This document shows, one piece after another, positions 7,591 through 16,300 of a stretch of 37,017 bases of DNA (its first letter is position 1; every line of letters begins with the position of its first letter). Made by a program: the position numbers and the translations under genes. Where the stretch lies: assembly GCA_017303505.1 (NCBI GenBank), contig JAFLCP010000072.1, positions 1-37,017 of the forward strand, given 5' to 3'. A model generated the notes under the pieces. It was given only the letters and a program-made list of their open reading frames with translations. It made no database searches and had not been told where the DNA came from. This DNA is from Planctomycetota bacterium. GTDB taxonomy: Bacteria > Planctomycetota > Planctomycetia > Pirellulales > Pirellulaceae.

Positions 7591-8715
7591 CTACACCTTG
7601 CTCCAACCCGCAATCTTCTCTTGCATCCAAGCCGCATAACGATTCTCTTCAATCGCCAAGCGGGCGTCGCGCATGAGGCGTTGATAGTAAGTGAGATTAT
7701 GATGCGTTAATAGAATGGGCCCAAGCATTTCATCTGCTTGAAACAGATGGCGAATGTATCCACGGCTATGCTTACAGGCCAAGCAAGGACAGATTTCTTC
7801 GAGTGGACGTTCATCTTCAGCATGACATTTATTACGCAGTCGCAGCGGACCTTCGTCGGTGAACGCGAGTGCGTTGCGACCATTGCGTGTAGGCATAACA
7901 CAATCGAATAAATCGATTCCGCGAGCAACGGCTTCGATCAAATCGATCGGACGTCCAACACCCATCAAATAGCGAGGCTTTTCGCTGGGCATCTCCGGTG
8001 TGGTAGCCGAAATAATGCGGTACATTTCTTCCGGCGTTTCACCGACGCTCAAACCACCGACAGCAAAACCTGGAAAAGGAAACTCTCGCAAACGTCGCGC
8101 CGATTCAACCCGCAGCTCTTCATCGAGTCCCCCTTGTACAATGGCAAACTTCGCTTGATCCTTGCGCGTCGAAGCATTTAAGCATCGTTCGGCCCAACGG
8201 ATACTGCGTAAATGCGCCTCCCATATTTTTTCGCGAGGTGACGGCAAGGCGACGACATGATCGAGCACCATCGCCACATCGCTACCAAGTTCTTCTTGAA
8301 CTCGAATGGATTCTTCAGGCGTGAGATGCAACATTCGGCCATCGATATGCGAACGAAAATCAGCACCCTTTTCAGTGATCTTGGCGCGATCAGCTAAGCT
8401 AAAAATCTGAAACCCACCACTGTCGGTAAGAATGGGGCCCTTCCAACCCATGAACTCATGTAGGCCACCTAGCTTGGCAATCAATTCGCTTCCTGGTCGC
8501 AGTGCCAAATGATAGGTGTTACCCAAAATCATTTGCGCGCCGGTCGAGGCAACTTGATCAATGGTAAGTCCCTTTACAGTAGCCTGTGTACCGACGGGCA
8601 TGAACGTGGGTGTTTCAACCACTCCGTGCGGAGTGTGAAAACGTCCGCGCCGCGCTGCCGTAATCGCATCTGTACCTATCAATTCGAAATCAAATGGCTG
8701 TGGAGCAAGATTCAT
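7591..8715 (-). CDS. tgt: Queuine/preQ1 tRNA-ribosyltransferase (tRNA-guanine transglycosylase)
   Basis: A 374-residue cytoplasmic enzyme that exchanges guanine-34 for preQ1 in GUN-anticodon tRNAs. Family motifs are in order: [20 protein letters not shown] near the N-terminus, the base-binding Asp in [37 protein letters not shown], and the nucleophile region [13 protein letters not shown]. The C-terminal zinc site is [17 protein letters not shown] followed by a distal His in [10 protein letters not shown]. The ATG at 8715 starts close to the family N-terminus; a longer frame to 8748 adds 11 residues. It is downstream of the TPR/alpha-CTD gene but separated by a terminator, so it likely has its own promoter. 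With the queD-like gene it suggests queuosine synthesis, though the genes are not clustered. Confidence 0.95.
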   Translation of the reverse strand: MNLAPQPFDFELIGTDAITAARRGRFHTPHGVVETPTFMPVGTQATVKGLTIDQVASTGAQMILGNTYHLALRPGSELIAKLGGLHEFMGWKGPILTDSGGFQIFSLADRAKITEKGADFRSHIDGRMLHLTPEESIRVQEELGSDVAMVLDHVVALPSPREKIWEAHLRSIRWAERCLNASTRKDQAKFAIVQGGLDEELRVESARRLREFPFPGFAVGGLSVGETPEEMYRIISATTPEMPSEKPRYLMGVGRPIDLIEAVARGIDLFDCVMPTRNGRNALAFTDEGPLRLRNKCHAEDERPLEEICPCLACKHSRGYIRHLFQADEMLGPILLTHHNLTYYQRLMRDARLAIEENRYAAWMQEKIAGWSKV

Positions 8716-8746
8716 ATCAACTCGAATTCGCCAGTAGATGGAATGC

Positions 8747-8782
8747 AAAAAGGCGATTGGAATCGAGTGACTCCAATCGCCT
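8747..8782 (-). terminator. Rho-independent terminator of the TPR/alpha-CTD gene
   Basis: Perfect 11-bp stem, AGGCGATTGGA (8751-8761) with TCCAATCGCCT (8772-8782), around a 10-nt loop. Read on the minus strand the stem is followed by a run of five T (8751-8747). It lies about 50 bp after the stop of the minus-strand TPR gene and upstream of tgt. Confidence 0.8.
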
Positions 8783-8831
8783 CATCAATATTTCAAGCAA
8801 CCCTGTAGTTCCATGAACTCAGTGGTTGAGA

Positions 8832-10157
8832 TCAATCACCACGAAGCTTCAAATTCATGCCCGACAACTTCTGGCGTACTTCGTTCAAGCTGGTAACACC
8901 AAAGTTTTTGCATTCGAGCATGTCATCGCCCGTTTTGCGAATCAATTCACCAATGGTGTTGATTCCCAAGCGGACCATACATTTTCGAGCACGAACCGAA
9001 AGATTCAAATTGGAAATCGGTTGATCGAGTACGGCAGCCTGATCAGGCGACAGCGAAGACAAATCGACCGATGGTTCTGGTTCGCGACGTTCGTGGGAGA
9101 ATTGACCTAAGCTCAAGCCCTTCGACGACAACATGTCGCGGATTTCCACGAGCGATGTTTCGCCAAAGTTCTTGCTGGCCAACAATTCTTGCTCGGTGGT
9201 GCGAGTCAAATCGCCCAGAGTGCGAACACCCATCTTTTGCAAACAGTTTCGACTGCGAACCGAAAGTTCGAAATCGGCAACTGGGATGCTGAGCAATTGC
9301 GACAAACGTTCGGTACGTTTGGCCGACTCTTCATCGTAGTACGAATTACCAGATGCGGACGCATCCTTCATGTACAAGCGAGCGCGAGGATGATCGGGAT
9401 AAACTTCCAAAATGCGTTTGTAGCACAATTGGGCTTTACCGTATTCGTTGCGATCTTCGTATACGATACCCAAATTGATCAAAGTACCGATGTGCGTTGG
9501 GAAAACGCCAGCAGCTCGTTCATACAAACGGAGAGCTTCATCATCGTTACCGAAGCGATCATTTTCCATTGCCAAGCCGAACAAAGCACCTGCATGTCGA
9601 CCATCAGCGGCAACGGCTCGTTGGAAATATGTGGTCACTTCGTTGGGATTTCCGCCCAACGCAGCAGTCGTCGCTCCACGCTGATACAAATACTCAGCCG
9701 TTTGCTCGACAGGACCAAACATGTTGTCCAACAAATTCATTGCATCTTGGAACTTACCCTGATATCGCAATGCTTCGGCGGTAGCCAATTGGCATTGCTC
9801 AGGATCATAACCCGCCTTCTTGGCGGCGTCGAAATAATTGATCGCTCGGTCATATTGCTCTTGTTGGAAGCAAACCTTCCCCAAGTAATATTGAGCCAAA
9901 GCACCGCCATCTCCCTTGAGCAGAACTTGTTCTGCCTGCGAAATACGGCCGATCAAATACAAACAAACACCCAACCGGGTTGACGTGGCTGGACTTCGTT
10001 CTTCTACACTTTCCAATTCCTGCACGGCATCACGCAAGGTCGTAAACTGAGTGAAATCCTCAGCTATTCCTTGGCAAAGTGCCTTAATTTCGGCTGGGCC
10101 GAACGTGCTATTGGACAGAACGATGTCGCGAAGATCTACAACTGCTCCTTGAGCCAT
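8832..10157 (-). CDS. TPR protein with two RNA-polymerase alpha-CTD-like domains
   Basis: A 441-residue cytoplasmic protein. Residues about 60-285 form TPR repeats, for example ALAQYYLGKVCFQQEQYDRA, ALRYQGKFQDAMNLL, FGLAMENDRFGNDDEALRLY and LINLGIVYEDRNEYGKAQLC. Two helix-hairpin-helix domains resembling the C-terminal domain of RNA polymerase alpha follow, at about 288-352 and 377-441. Each has the pattern LSVRxRxC, then G(V/I)xT(L/I)G(D/E)L, then KNFGxTSLxEVR/EIR, close to E. coli RpoA (LTVRSANCL, IGDLV, NLGKKSLTEI). The ATG at 10157 has GGAG ten bases upstream; the longer frame to 10241 would overlap the tRNA gene and is rejected. The alpha-CTD contacts UP-element DNA and activators, so a transcription-linked role is possible but unproven. 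A strong terminator follows. Confidence 0.88.
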   Translation of the reverse strand: MAQGAVVDLRDIVLSNSTFGPAEIKALCQGIAEDFTQFTTLRDAVQELESVEERSPATSTRLGVCLYLIGRISQAEQVLLKGDGGALAQYYLGKVCFQQEQYDRAINYFDAAKKAGYDPEQCQLATAEALRYQGKFQDAMNLLDNMFGPVEQTAEYLYQRGATTAALGGNPNEVTTYFQRAVAADGRHAGALFGLAMENDRFGNDDEALRLYERAAGVFPTHIGTLINLGIVYEDRNEYGKAQLCYKRILEVYPDHPRARLYMKDASASGNSYYDEESAKRTERLSQLLSIPVADFELSVRSRNCLQKMGVRTLGDLTRTTEQELLASKNFGETSLVEIRDMLSSKGLSLGQFSHERREPEPSVDLSSLSPDQAAVLDQPISNLNLSVRARKCMVRLGINTIGELIRKTGDDMLECKNFGVTSLNEVRQKLSGMNLKLRGD

Positions 10158-10205
10158 TTGGCCAAGACTCCTCGGGAAACGATTCAGAAATGGTAGCAGT
10201 AAAAG

Positions 10206-10279
10206 AGCCAGCAGTGGGAATCGAACCCACAACCCCCGCATTACGAATGCGGTGCTCTGCCAATTGAAGCTATGCTGGC
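10206..10279 (-). tRNA. tRNA-Thr (anticodon CGT)
   Basis: A 74-nt cloverleaf on the minus strand. The acceptor stem GCCAGCA/TGCTGGC has seven pairs and the discriminator base is T. The D arm is GCTT...GAGC, the anticodon stem is CCGCA/TGCGG with loop TTCGTAA (anticodon CGT), the variable loop is five bases, and the T arm is GTGGG/CCCAC with loop TTCGATT. The 3' CCA is not encoded. It lies 48 bp upstream of the TPR gene start on the same strand. Confidence 0.95.
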
Positions 10280-10326
10280 TTCACTTAATGCTACGACTAT
10301 ATCGTGGGGCCTAAATCGAAGGTGAA

Positions 10327-10356
10327 AATGTAGTGAATCTCCCCAAGTTCCGTCAA
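10327..10356 (-). promoter_or_regulatory. Probable promoter of tRNA-Thr
   Basis: On the minus strand a -35-like TTGACG (10356-10351) and a -10-like TACATT (10332-10327) are separated by 18 bp. The implied start is about 40 nt upstream of the tRNA 5' end. Motif matching only (5/6 and 4/6 to the sigma-70-type consensus). It could also drive the downstream TPR gene. Confidence 0.4.
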
Positions 10357-10713
10357 GAGGGGGACTTGCGTCCGTATGTACCCCGCCGGAATCCGTAGGA
10401 AATTAATCCAAAAAATCGTTACCTTCTACCCTCAAACCCCAAAAACCCCTCAATCGAACCAACCACAACAGGTACGCCACAAATAAGTACACATTGATTC
10501 CGAATGGCAGTTTCGGTCTCGATAGTAGCTGGGCCTAGCCGGCTCACCTACAATAAGCCGTCAATCCAAGTGACCTGTCTATCTTGAGATGGTCTTTAGC
10601 GAAACAGGGTTCATATTCGTCGTAGAAGACTGTCCCCATTGTTTCGTCAGCTTGGCGTTACATCTTGATTTCGGATTTCGAAATTCCTTCCCACTTCCTC
10701 GGAGCCATGGTTA
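10357..10713. other. Intergenic stretch without a supported gene
   Basis: About 360 bp between the tRNA promoter and the glutathione peroxidase gene. It contains C/A-rich runs around 10430-10450 but no convincing open frame, hairpin terminator or known RNA motif. A good ribosome-binding site (GGAG at 10701-10704) precedes the next gene. The promoter of that gene presumably lies here, but I could not identify clear boxes. Confidence 0.5.
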
Positions 10714-11316
10714 ATGATGAAAAAATATTGGGCCAAATCATTGGCAGGTCTATTTTCGGCTGCAGTCCTCTTTGGAGTCTTAGCAATGGGCTCGTTCAGT
10801 GTCGCTGGCGATGACGACAAGAAAGCACCCGCCGCACTTGCGTTCGAAATGGAAACGCTCGATGGCAAAAAAGTGTCGCTCGACAAATACTCTGGCAAAG
10901 TGATTTTGGTCGTCAATGTGGCCAGCGAATGCGGTTTGACCGGTCAATACGAAGGCTTGCAGGAACTGTACGACAAGTACAAAGACAAGGGCTTGGTTGT
11001 TCTTGGATTCCCTTGCAACCAATTCGGTAGCCAGGAGCCAGGTAGCGCCGAAGAGATCAAATCGTTCTGCACCAAAAATTACGGTGTCACGTTTGACATG
11101 TTTGCCAAAATCGATGTCAACGGTGACAAAGCAGCTCCGTTTTACAAGCACCTAACCGCCCTTGAAACCAAACCAAAGGGAGCAGGCAAAATCGGTTGGA
11201 ACTTCGAGAAGTTTCTTATCGGCAAAGATGGTACCGTGGCAGCTCGCTTTGCTCCTACCGTCGAGCCAAAGGCCGACGATGTTGTAAAGCAAATCGAAGC
11301 TCTGTTGGCCAAGTAA
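10714..11316 (+). CDS. Exported glutathione-peroxidase-family thiol peroxidase
   Basis: A 200-residue peroxidase of the GPx family, which reduces hydrogen peroxide or lipid hydroperoxides. Most bacterial Cys-type members use thioredoxin rather than glutathione. The peroxidatic Cys73 is in NVASECGLTGQY, the Gln is in FPCNQFGSQEPG (Q107), and the Trp/Asn pair is in WNFEKFLIG (W162, N163), which completes the catalytic tetrad. Cys119 in SFCTKNYGVTF could be the resolving Cys. A signal peptide (basic KKYWAKS, hydrophobic LAGLFSAAVLFGVLAMGSFSVAG) occupies the first 32 residues, so it should act outside the cytoplasm. The ATG at 10714 has GGAG nine bases upstream. A strong terminator follows. Confidence 0.92.
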   Translation: MMKKYWAKSLAGLFSAAVLFGVLAMGSFSVAGDDDKKAPAALAFEMETLDGKKVSLDKYSGKVILVVNVASECGLTGQYEGLQELYDKYKDKGLVVLGFPCNQFGSQEPGSAEEIKSFCTKNYGVTFDMFAKIDVNGDKAAPFYKHLTALETKPKGAGKIGWNFEKFLIGKDGTVAARFAPTVEPKADDVVKQIEALLAK

Positions 11317-11349
11317 TTCGGGACTGACATTTTTGCGAACAACAATGCG

Positions 11350-11389
11350 AAAAATCGTAAGCCGGAAGTCATTCCAGCTTACGATTTTT
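11350..11389. terminator. Bidirectional Rho-independent terminator between convergent genes
   Basis: Left arm 11350-11362 (AAAAATCGTAAGC) and right arm 11377-11389 (GCTTACGATTTTT) form 13 perfect pairs. One C/A mismatch and four further pairs (GGAA/TTCC) follow, closed by a 4-nt loop. T-runs terminate the stem on both strands. It serves the peroxidase gene on the plus strand and the SPFH gene on the minus strand. Confidence 0.85.
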
Positions 11390-11409
11390 TCGTTGGCCAA
11401 CATTCGATA

Positions 11410-12780
11410 CTAAAGCTCGTCAGAACCAGTGAGCTGCTGCTCAACTTCATCGGCTTGGAACGCAATAGCGCTAACTACACGCAGAATCTCCATCGGATCC
11501 GTGGTATCGGCGAGAAGATTGCAGCGCAGTACTAAATCTTCTCCCCCATGTTCGTTGGGCTGAAATGCAAATGCACCATGAAGAGTTTGGTGATTAAACC
11601 GTAAGAGAGTCACCGCATTGTTGGGATTAGCTGGTCCACATGGTGACCAGAAGCAAATCAATTCGTGACCATCATCATCTTTGCGTCCGTAGGTTGCATA
11701 GACGGTTTGCTTTCTCAAGCTCCCAACGGGAATGATCATCGCCCATTGATCCCCCTGCTCTTTCACGGTCCATTTCGAAGTATTGGCAACGCGGCGAACT
11801 AGCGAACGAATATCGACGGCAGATTGAGAACCTTCTAACGCATTAAGATTTAACTTAGGTGCAGCAGCTTGCCCCACCGCAGGCTGAGCTACGGGTGCAG
11901 TAGCATTGGCCGCACCAACATTCCCCGGCCCAACATTGGCAACGGGTGCCCCTGGCTGAAAAGCTTGTTGCAATGCAGCTGGAAATGCCATTCCCATCCC
12001 AAAGCCCATACCAGATCCCACTCCAGGATTCTGGCCAGCAGCCGCCATTGAATTGGCTGCTTGATAGAGCGTATACGACTTCAAATCGCCCAGCACGGTC
12101 ATACCGGCTCGCGCGTCGATCGCCTTTTCAACTTCTTCCGGTGGTGTGATGCTGTTGATGATAAAATCGGTGAGCTCCAACCCAAACTTATTGAAAGCAT
12201 CCGCGATCTTCAGGCGAGCAGCTGCAGCAACTTCGTCAAACTTCGATGGCAGATCAATGAGACCGATGCCTGATGTAGCCAGAAAATCGGTGAGCCCCGA
12301 AACGATCACATCCTTTAAGTAGCTGGTGACCTGTTCGGTGGTGTAGCGACCGCGCGTCCCGACTAGCGAATTGATAAGGAGCGGAGAATCGACAACTCGG
12401 AACGCAAATTTTCCGAAACCACGCAACCTCACCAAACCAAAATCGGGATCGCGCATGGTGATGGGCGTTTTAGTTCCCCAGCGTTGATCGACAAAAGTCT
12501 GCTTGCCGACAAAATAAACCGAAGCTTGAAACGGCGACTTTTCCCAAGGAATCGTTAAGATTCTGGTGAGAATGGGGACGTTGGCGGTGGTCAACGTATA
12601 GCGGCCAGGCCCGAACACATCCATCGCTTTGCCGTCGCGAAAGAAGACAGCCTCTTGAGCTTGCTGCACGATCAACTGTGCCCCCAATTGGATGGCCGCA
12701 GTCCCATCGGCTGGCACTCGTCCAACCACATTCTGCCCTGTCGGATCGAAGAAATCGAGAACTTCTAATCGAAACACCAT
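11410..12780 (-). CDS. SPFH-domain protein (YdjI/virion-core-like) with a C-terminal YbjN/chaperone-like domain
   Basis: A 456-residue protein. Residues about 1-235 match the SPFH/Band 7 branch of the YdjI type, marked by IQLGAQLIVQQAQEAVFFRDG, an FGPGRYTLTTANVPIL segment and VGKQTFVDQRWGTKTPI. This is followed by a helical segment rich in Ala/Glu and a Gly/Pro/Ala-rich linker (about 245-310, with GMGFGMGM). The C-terminal part, about 310-445, resembles small alpha/beta chaperone-like domains of the YbjN or type III chaperone kind (WTVKEQGDQWAMIIPVG, AVTLLRFNHQTLHGAFAF); this assignment is tentative. Many relatives end in a zinc ribbon, which is absent here. The ATG at 12780 has AAAGGA about six bases upstream; the TTG at 12786 is less likely. 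It starts 12 bp after the stop of the upstream coiled-coil gene. It is probably a membrane-associated scaffold or stress protein. Confidence 0.78.
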   Translation of the reverse strand: MVFRLEVLDFFDPTGQNVVGRVPADGTAAIQLGAQLIVQQAQEAVFFRDGKAMDVFGPGRYTLTTANVPILTRILTIPWEKSPFQASVYFVGKQTFVDQRWGTKTPITMRDPDFGLVRLRGFGKFAFRVVDSPLLINSLVGTRGRYTTEQVTSYLKDVIVSGLTDFLATSGIGLIDLPSKFDEVAAAARLKIADAFNKFGLELTDFIINSITPPEEVEKAIDARAGMTVLGDLKSYTLYQAANSMAAAGQNPGVGSGMGFGMGMAFPAALQQAFQPGAPVANVGPGNVGAANATAPVAQPAVGQAAAPKLNLNALEGSQSAVDIRSLVRRVANTSKWTVKEQGDQWAMIIPVGSLRKQTVYATYGRKDDDGHELICFWSPCGPANPNNAVTLLRFNHQTLHGAFAFQPNEHGGEDLVLRCNLLADTTDPMEILRVVSAIAFQADEVEQQLTGSDEL

Positions 12781-12792
12781 AACCAATCCTTT

Positions 12793-13296
12793 CTAGGTCT
12801 CGCCTCGCAATATCGAATTACGTCTTTCCCATTTCGTCCGCATCTCGTTTAGCGATTCAGATGCCTTATCGAGATCAACCACCAGCGGCTCTAACGAAGG
12901 CACTTCCGGATCAGCCAAAAACTTTCCAAGTCGCTCTAAATCAGCCACAATGCCCGCATCGAGCTGGCTCATTTTCAAACTGATGGCAGCGTCTGGCTTG
13001 GACTGAGTGAACCAATTGCTATTGCCATCGACCGTCGCTTCAATCTTTTGCTGAAGCATGTCGATGTCAGCCCGCAACTTCTCACCTTTGGCAATCTGAT
13101 CCAACTGTGCTGATTGCAAGAAATTCTTGGTATAAGATTGCGACAAGCGTTTATATTCCTGCAAACGCTCAATCAAAAATTTACGCGTCTTGCGATCATC
13201 GTCGCGTCGCGACTCGAATTCTTGATATCCTGAATAACCCGGAATCATCGACTTAAGCCAATCGATGATTCCGCCTGATTTTGCTGGTTCAGCCAC
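12793..13296 (-). CDS. Conserved coiled-coil partner gene of the SPFH protein
   Basis: A 167-residue, mostly helical charged protein with no signal peptide or membrane helix. The N-terminus carries a short hydrophobic patch (GGIIDWLKSMIPGYSGYQEFE). Long amphipathic helices follow (RKTRKFLIERLQEYKRLSQ, LRADIDMLQQKIEA and a final DLDKASESLNEMRTKWERR). The IPGYSGYQ-type start followed by basic helices is shared by hypothetical proteins encoded beside SPFH genes, as far as I can recall; no named function is known to me. The GTG at 13296 is supported by GAGGAG eight bases upstream. It is the first gene of a tight operon with the SPFH gene, suggesting a physical partnership. Confidence 0.72.
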   Translation of the reverse strand: MAEPAKSGGIIDWLKSMIPGYSGYQEFESRRDDDRKTRKFLIERLQEYKRLSQSYTKNFLQSAQLDQIAKGEKLRADIDMLQQKIEATVDGNSNWFTQSKPDAAISLKMSQLDAGIVADLERLGKFLADPEVPSLEPLVVDLDKASESLNEMRTKWERRNSILRGET

Positions 13297-13397
13297 CGTT
13301 ACGTCTCCTCAGTTCACACTTAAAGCTGCGTCAACTGTACAGATTGGAAAACGTAACGGCAACAACCCGTGCGAATTTTGCTGCCTCTTCCCGACGC

Positions 13398-16300
13398 TTA
13401 CGCGACGGCTGAGTTGGAATTGGCAAAATACTCTGGATAAAGTTCGCGTAAAGATTCTTCCACCAATTGCACTGCGAACATAATCTGTTCTTCCGTGTGA
13501 GTGGAGTTGATAAAGAACCGCAAGCGAGCGGCTGCTTCCTCAACCGCTGGATACAAGATGGGCAACACATTGACACCTTGGCTCACCATGCGGTCAGCCA
13601 GTTTCAAGGCGACTAGCGAGTTGCCCAAGATGATGGGGACAACAGGCGTCCCGGATGAATCGCCCGTATTCAGTCCACGCTTTCGAGCTTCCTCCAAGAA
13701 CAAGCGGGAGTTCGTTCGAAGTTTTTCTACGCGGTCTGGATTAGCTTCCAACACATCGATCGATGCCAACGCTGCTGCCGCATTCGAAGGCGATAACCCG
13801 ACGCTGAAGACGAATCCGGGCGTCGTGTATTTCAAGTACTCGATCAATTCGCGACGACCTGCAATGTAGCCACCGCAAGAACCAAACGATTTGGACAGCG
13901 TACCCATCCAAATGTCGACCAAGTTGGCGTCGATGCCAAAATGCTCGCTTACACCTCGGCCCGTCTTGCCCATGGTACCGATCGAATGCGCCTCATCGAC
14001 CATCAGCCAAGACTTATAACGCTGCTTGATCTCTACGAATTTCGGCAATTCGGGATAATCACCGTCCATGCTATACACACCTTCGACAATCACCAACACA
14101 CGTCGGTACTTGTCGCGGATGTCATGGAGAATTCTCTCGAGCGCCCGCCAATCGTTGTGTGGAAACGCTCGGCGACGAGCCCCAGACAGAATTGCCCCTT
14201 GCACGATACTGTTATGTGACAGTGAATCGTGCAATATCAAATCACCTGGTCCCAACAAATGGCCAATAACCGATTCGTTGGTGGCATGGCCGCCGACCAT
14301 CACGATACTATCTTCAACACCAATCCATTTGGCGATTCGGCGTTCTAGCTTTTGATGTAGATCCTTCTCGCCACTGACCAAGCGCGAAGCCGAACAACTG
14401 GTCCCATATTTATTTACCGCGTCAACAACAGCCTTGTTGACCGTCGGGTCGCCACTCATACCCAAGTAGTTGTACGATGCGAAGCTAATCAATTCCCGAC
14501 CACCGATCAATGTGGTATCGCGCACGACACCTTGATGGGCTGCAAAGTATGGGTTTCGAACGCCTGTTGATAGTAGCTCAGACATCGTCATCTTCAGACG
14601 GCGATATTCGGGCAACAAGTCGAATTGATAATCTTCAGGGGTCACTTCGCGACTGTGCAGCACTTCCTCAGCAGCAACCGCTTCCGTAAGACTGCGGTGA
14701 ATGCGTTCGACGCCAAACAACTCTTCAATCGCTGCCGAAACTTGGCGAACTGTATCGATATCTTGCAACACATCTTCCGGGAATCGACCACCGAATTGCT
14801 GCTCCAATGAGTGAGCAATCTGCAAGCGTTCCAGAGAGTCGAGGCCAAGATCCAATACAATATTGGTATCAAGATTCACATCTTCGGCACGTTCCTGTGC
14901 CACAGCCTTAACAGCCCCAATAACAACCCGCACGATTTCAGGATGAGGATCTTTATCTTGTAAATTAGGATCCTTCAACAAACTCTTGATGGAGCCGTTT
15001 TCTCTTGCGGGAGCTTCAATCGTTGAAGCCGCAATCATAGGCTCTTGTTTGAGCATCTGCACTTCACCCAACTTCCATTGGGCTACAATCTTCAACACGT
15101 TGTTCTTGTAATCGTTCATACAAGCATGACGCTGAATTTTGCCGCTGGATGTCTTGGGTAAGGTGCCAAAGCGAACCAGGGCAATAGCTTCAGGTGGAAG
15201 CTCATGAACCTCAGTCACGCGGCGGCGAATCGCTTGGATAACTTCATCCCAGTTCTGCTGCGCCCCGCGCTGCACTTCAGCCGTAATGACAAGGCGTTCA
15301 CGTTCGTCGATTTGCAATGCAAATGCGGCAACGGAACCCGATTGAATGCTCTTGTGAGCATCTTCAACAGTGATTTCGATATCTTGGGGATAACGATTGA
15401 CGCCGCGAACGATGATCATGTCCTTGAGGCGACCAGCCACAAACAACTGACCGTCGAATAAAAACCCTAAATCGCCCGTTCGCAAAAAGGGGCCGCGACC
15501 GGCAACTGTAAATGCCTGAAAAGTGCGTTGGCTTTCTTGTGGTTTGCGCCAATAACCTTTACCCACACTCGGGCTCTGAACCCAAATCTCGCCAACTCGT
15601 CCTGGAGGTAGTTCCTCTAACGTATCGGGATCAACGACAATGAGATTTTCATTGGCCAATACCGCACCACAGCCGACCAAGGTTCGGCATTTATCCGTAC
15701 CATCGTCTGTCGCGACAGGTACCACTTTGCGTTGGTCCAATGCTTGAGCATCAAAGGTGCGAAAGAATGGACGTGAAGCGGTCGGTCCACCGGTAACGAT
15801 CAAAGTCGTTTCCGCCATTCCATAACAGGGCAAAAAGGCGGAACGTTTGAAGCCATATTTGGCGAACTTCTCTGTGAACTGATCTAACGTCGATGCGCGT
15901 ACTGGCTCGGCACCGTTATAAGCAACGGACCAGCAACTCAGATCAACACCTTCCATGTCCGCATCGCTCACCTTATCAACGCACAATTGATAAGCAAAGT
16001 TCGGTCCACCGCTAACCGCGACACGATACTTGGATATCGTTTGCAACCAGCGCGCGGGGCGTTGCAAGAAACTCATTGGGCTCATCAACACATTGGGGCG
16101 TCCCAAGAACACAGGTTCAAGAACCCCACCTACCAACCCCATGTCATGATAGAGCGGCAACCAACTGCAGCCGCCTCCAGGGCCAGGCTCGAAGGCCAAC
16201 AAGATCAATTCGGAATTGCGAACCAAACAAGCATGGCTCAATACCACGCCCTTCGGTTGCCCGGTCGAACCGGATGTATATTGCAAAACGGCAGGCGCCA

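Noticed and set aside
7427-7639. Small plus-strand open frame of 70 codons inside the repeat array
   Set aside because: It starts at a GTG within a repeat copy, has no ribosome-binding site and runs into the 3' end of tgt in antisense. It is most likely a by-product of the repeat sequence.
10158-10241. N-terminal hydrophobic extension of the TPR/alpha-CTD protein
   Set aside because: It overlaps the tRNA-Thr gene, and the ATG at 10157 has a well-spaced ribosome-binding site.
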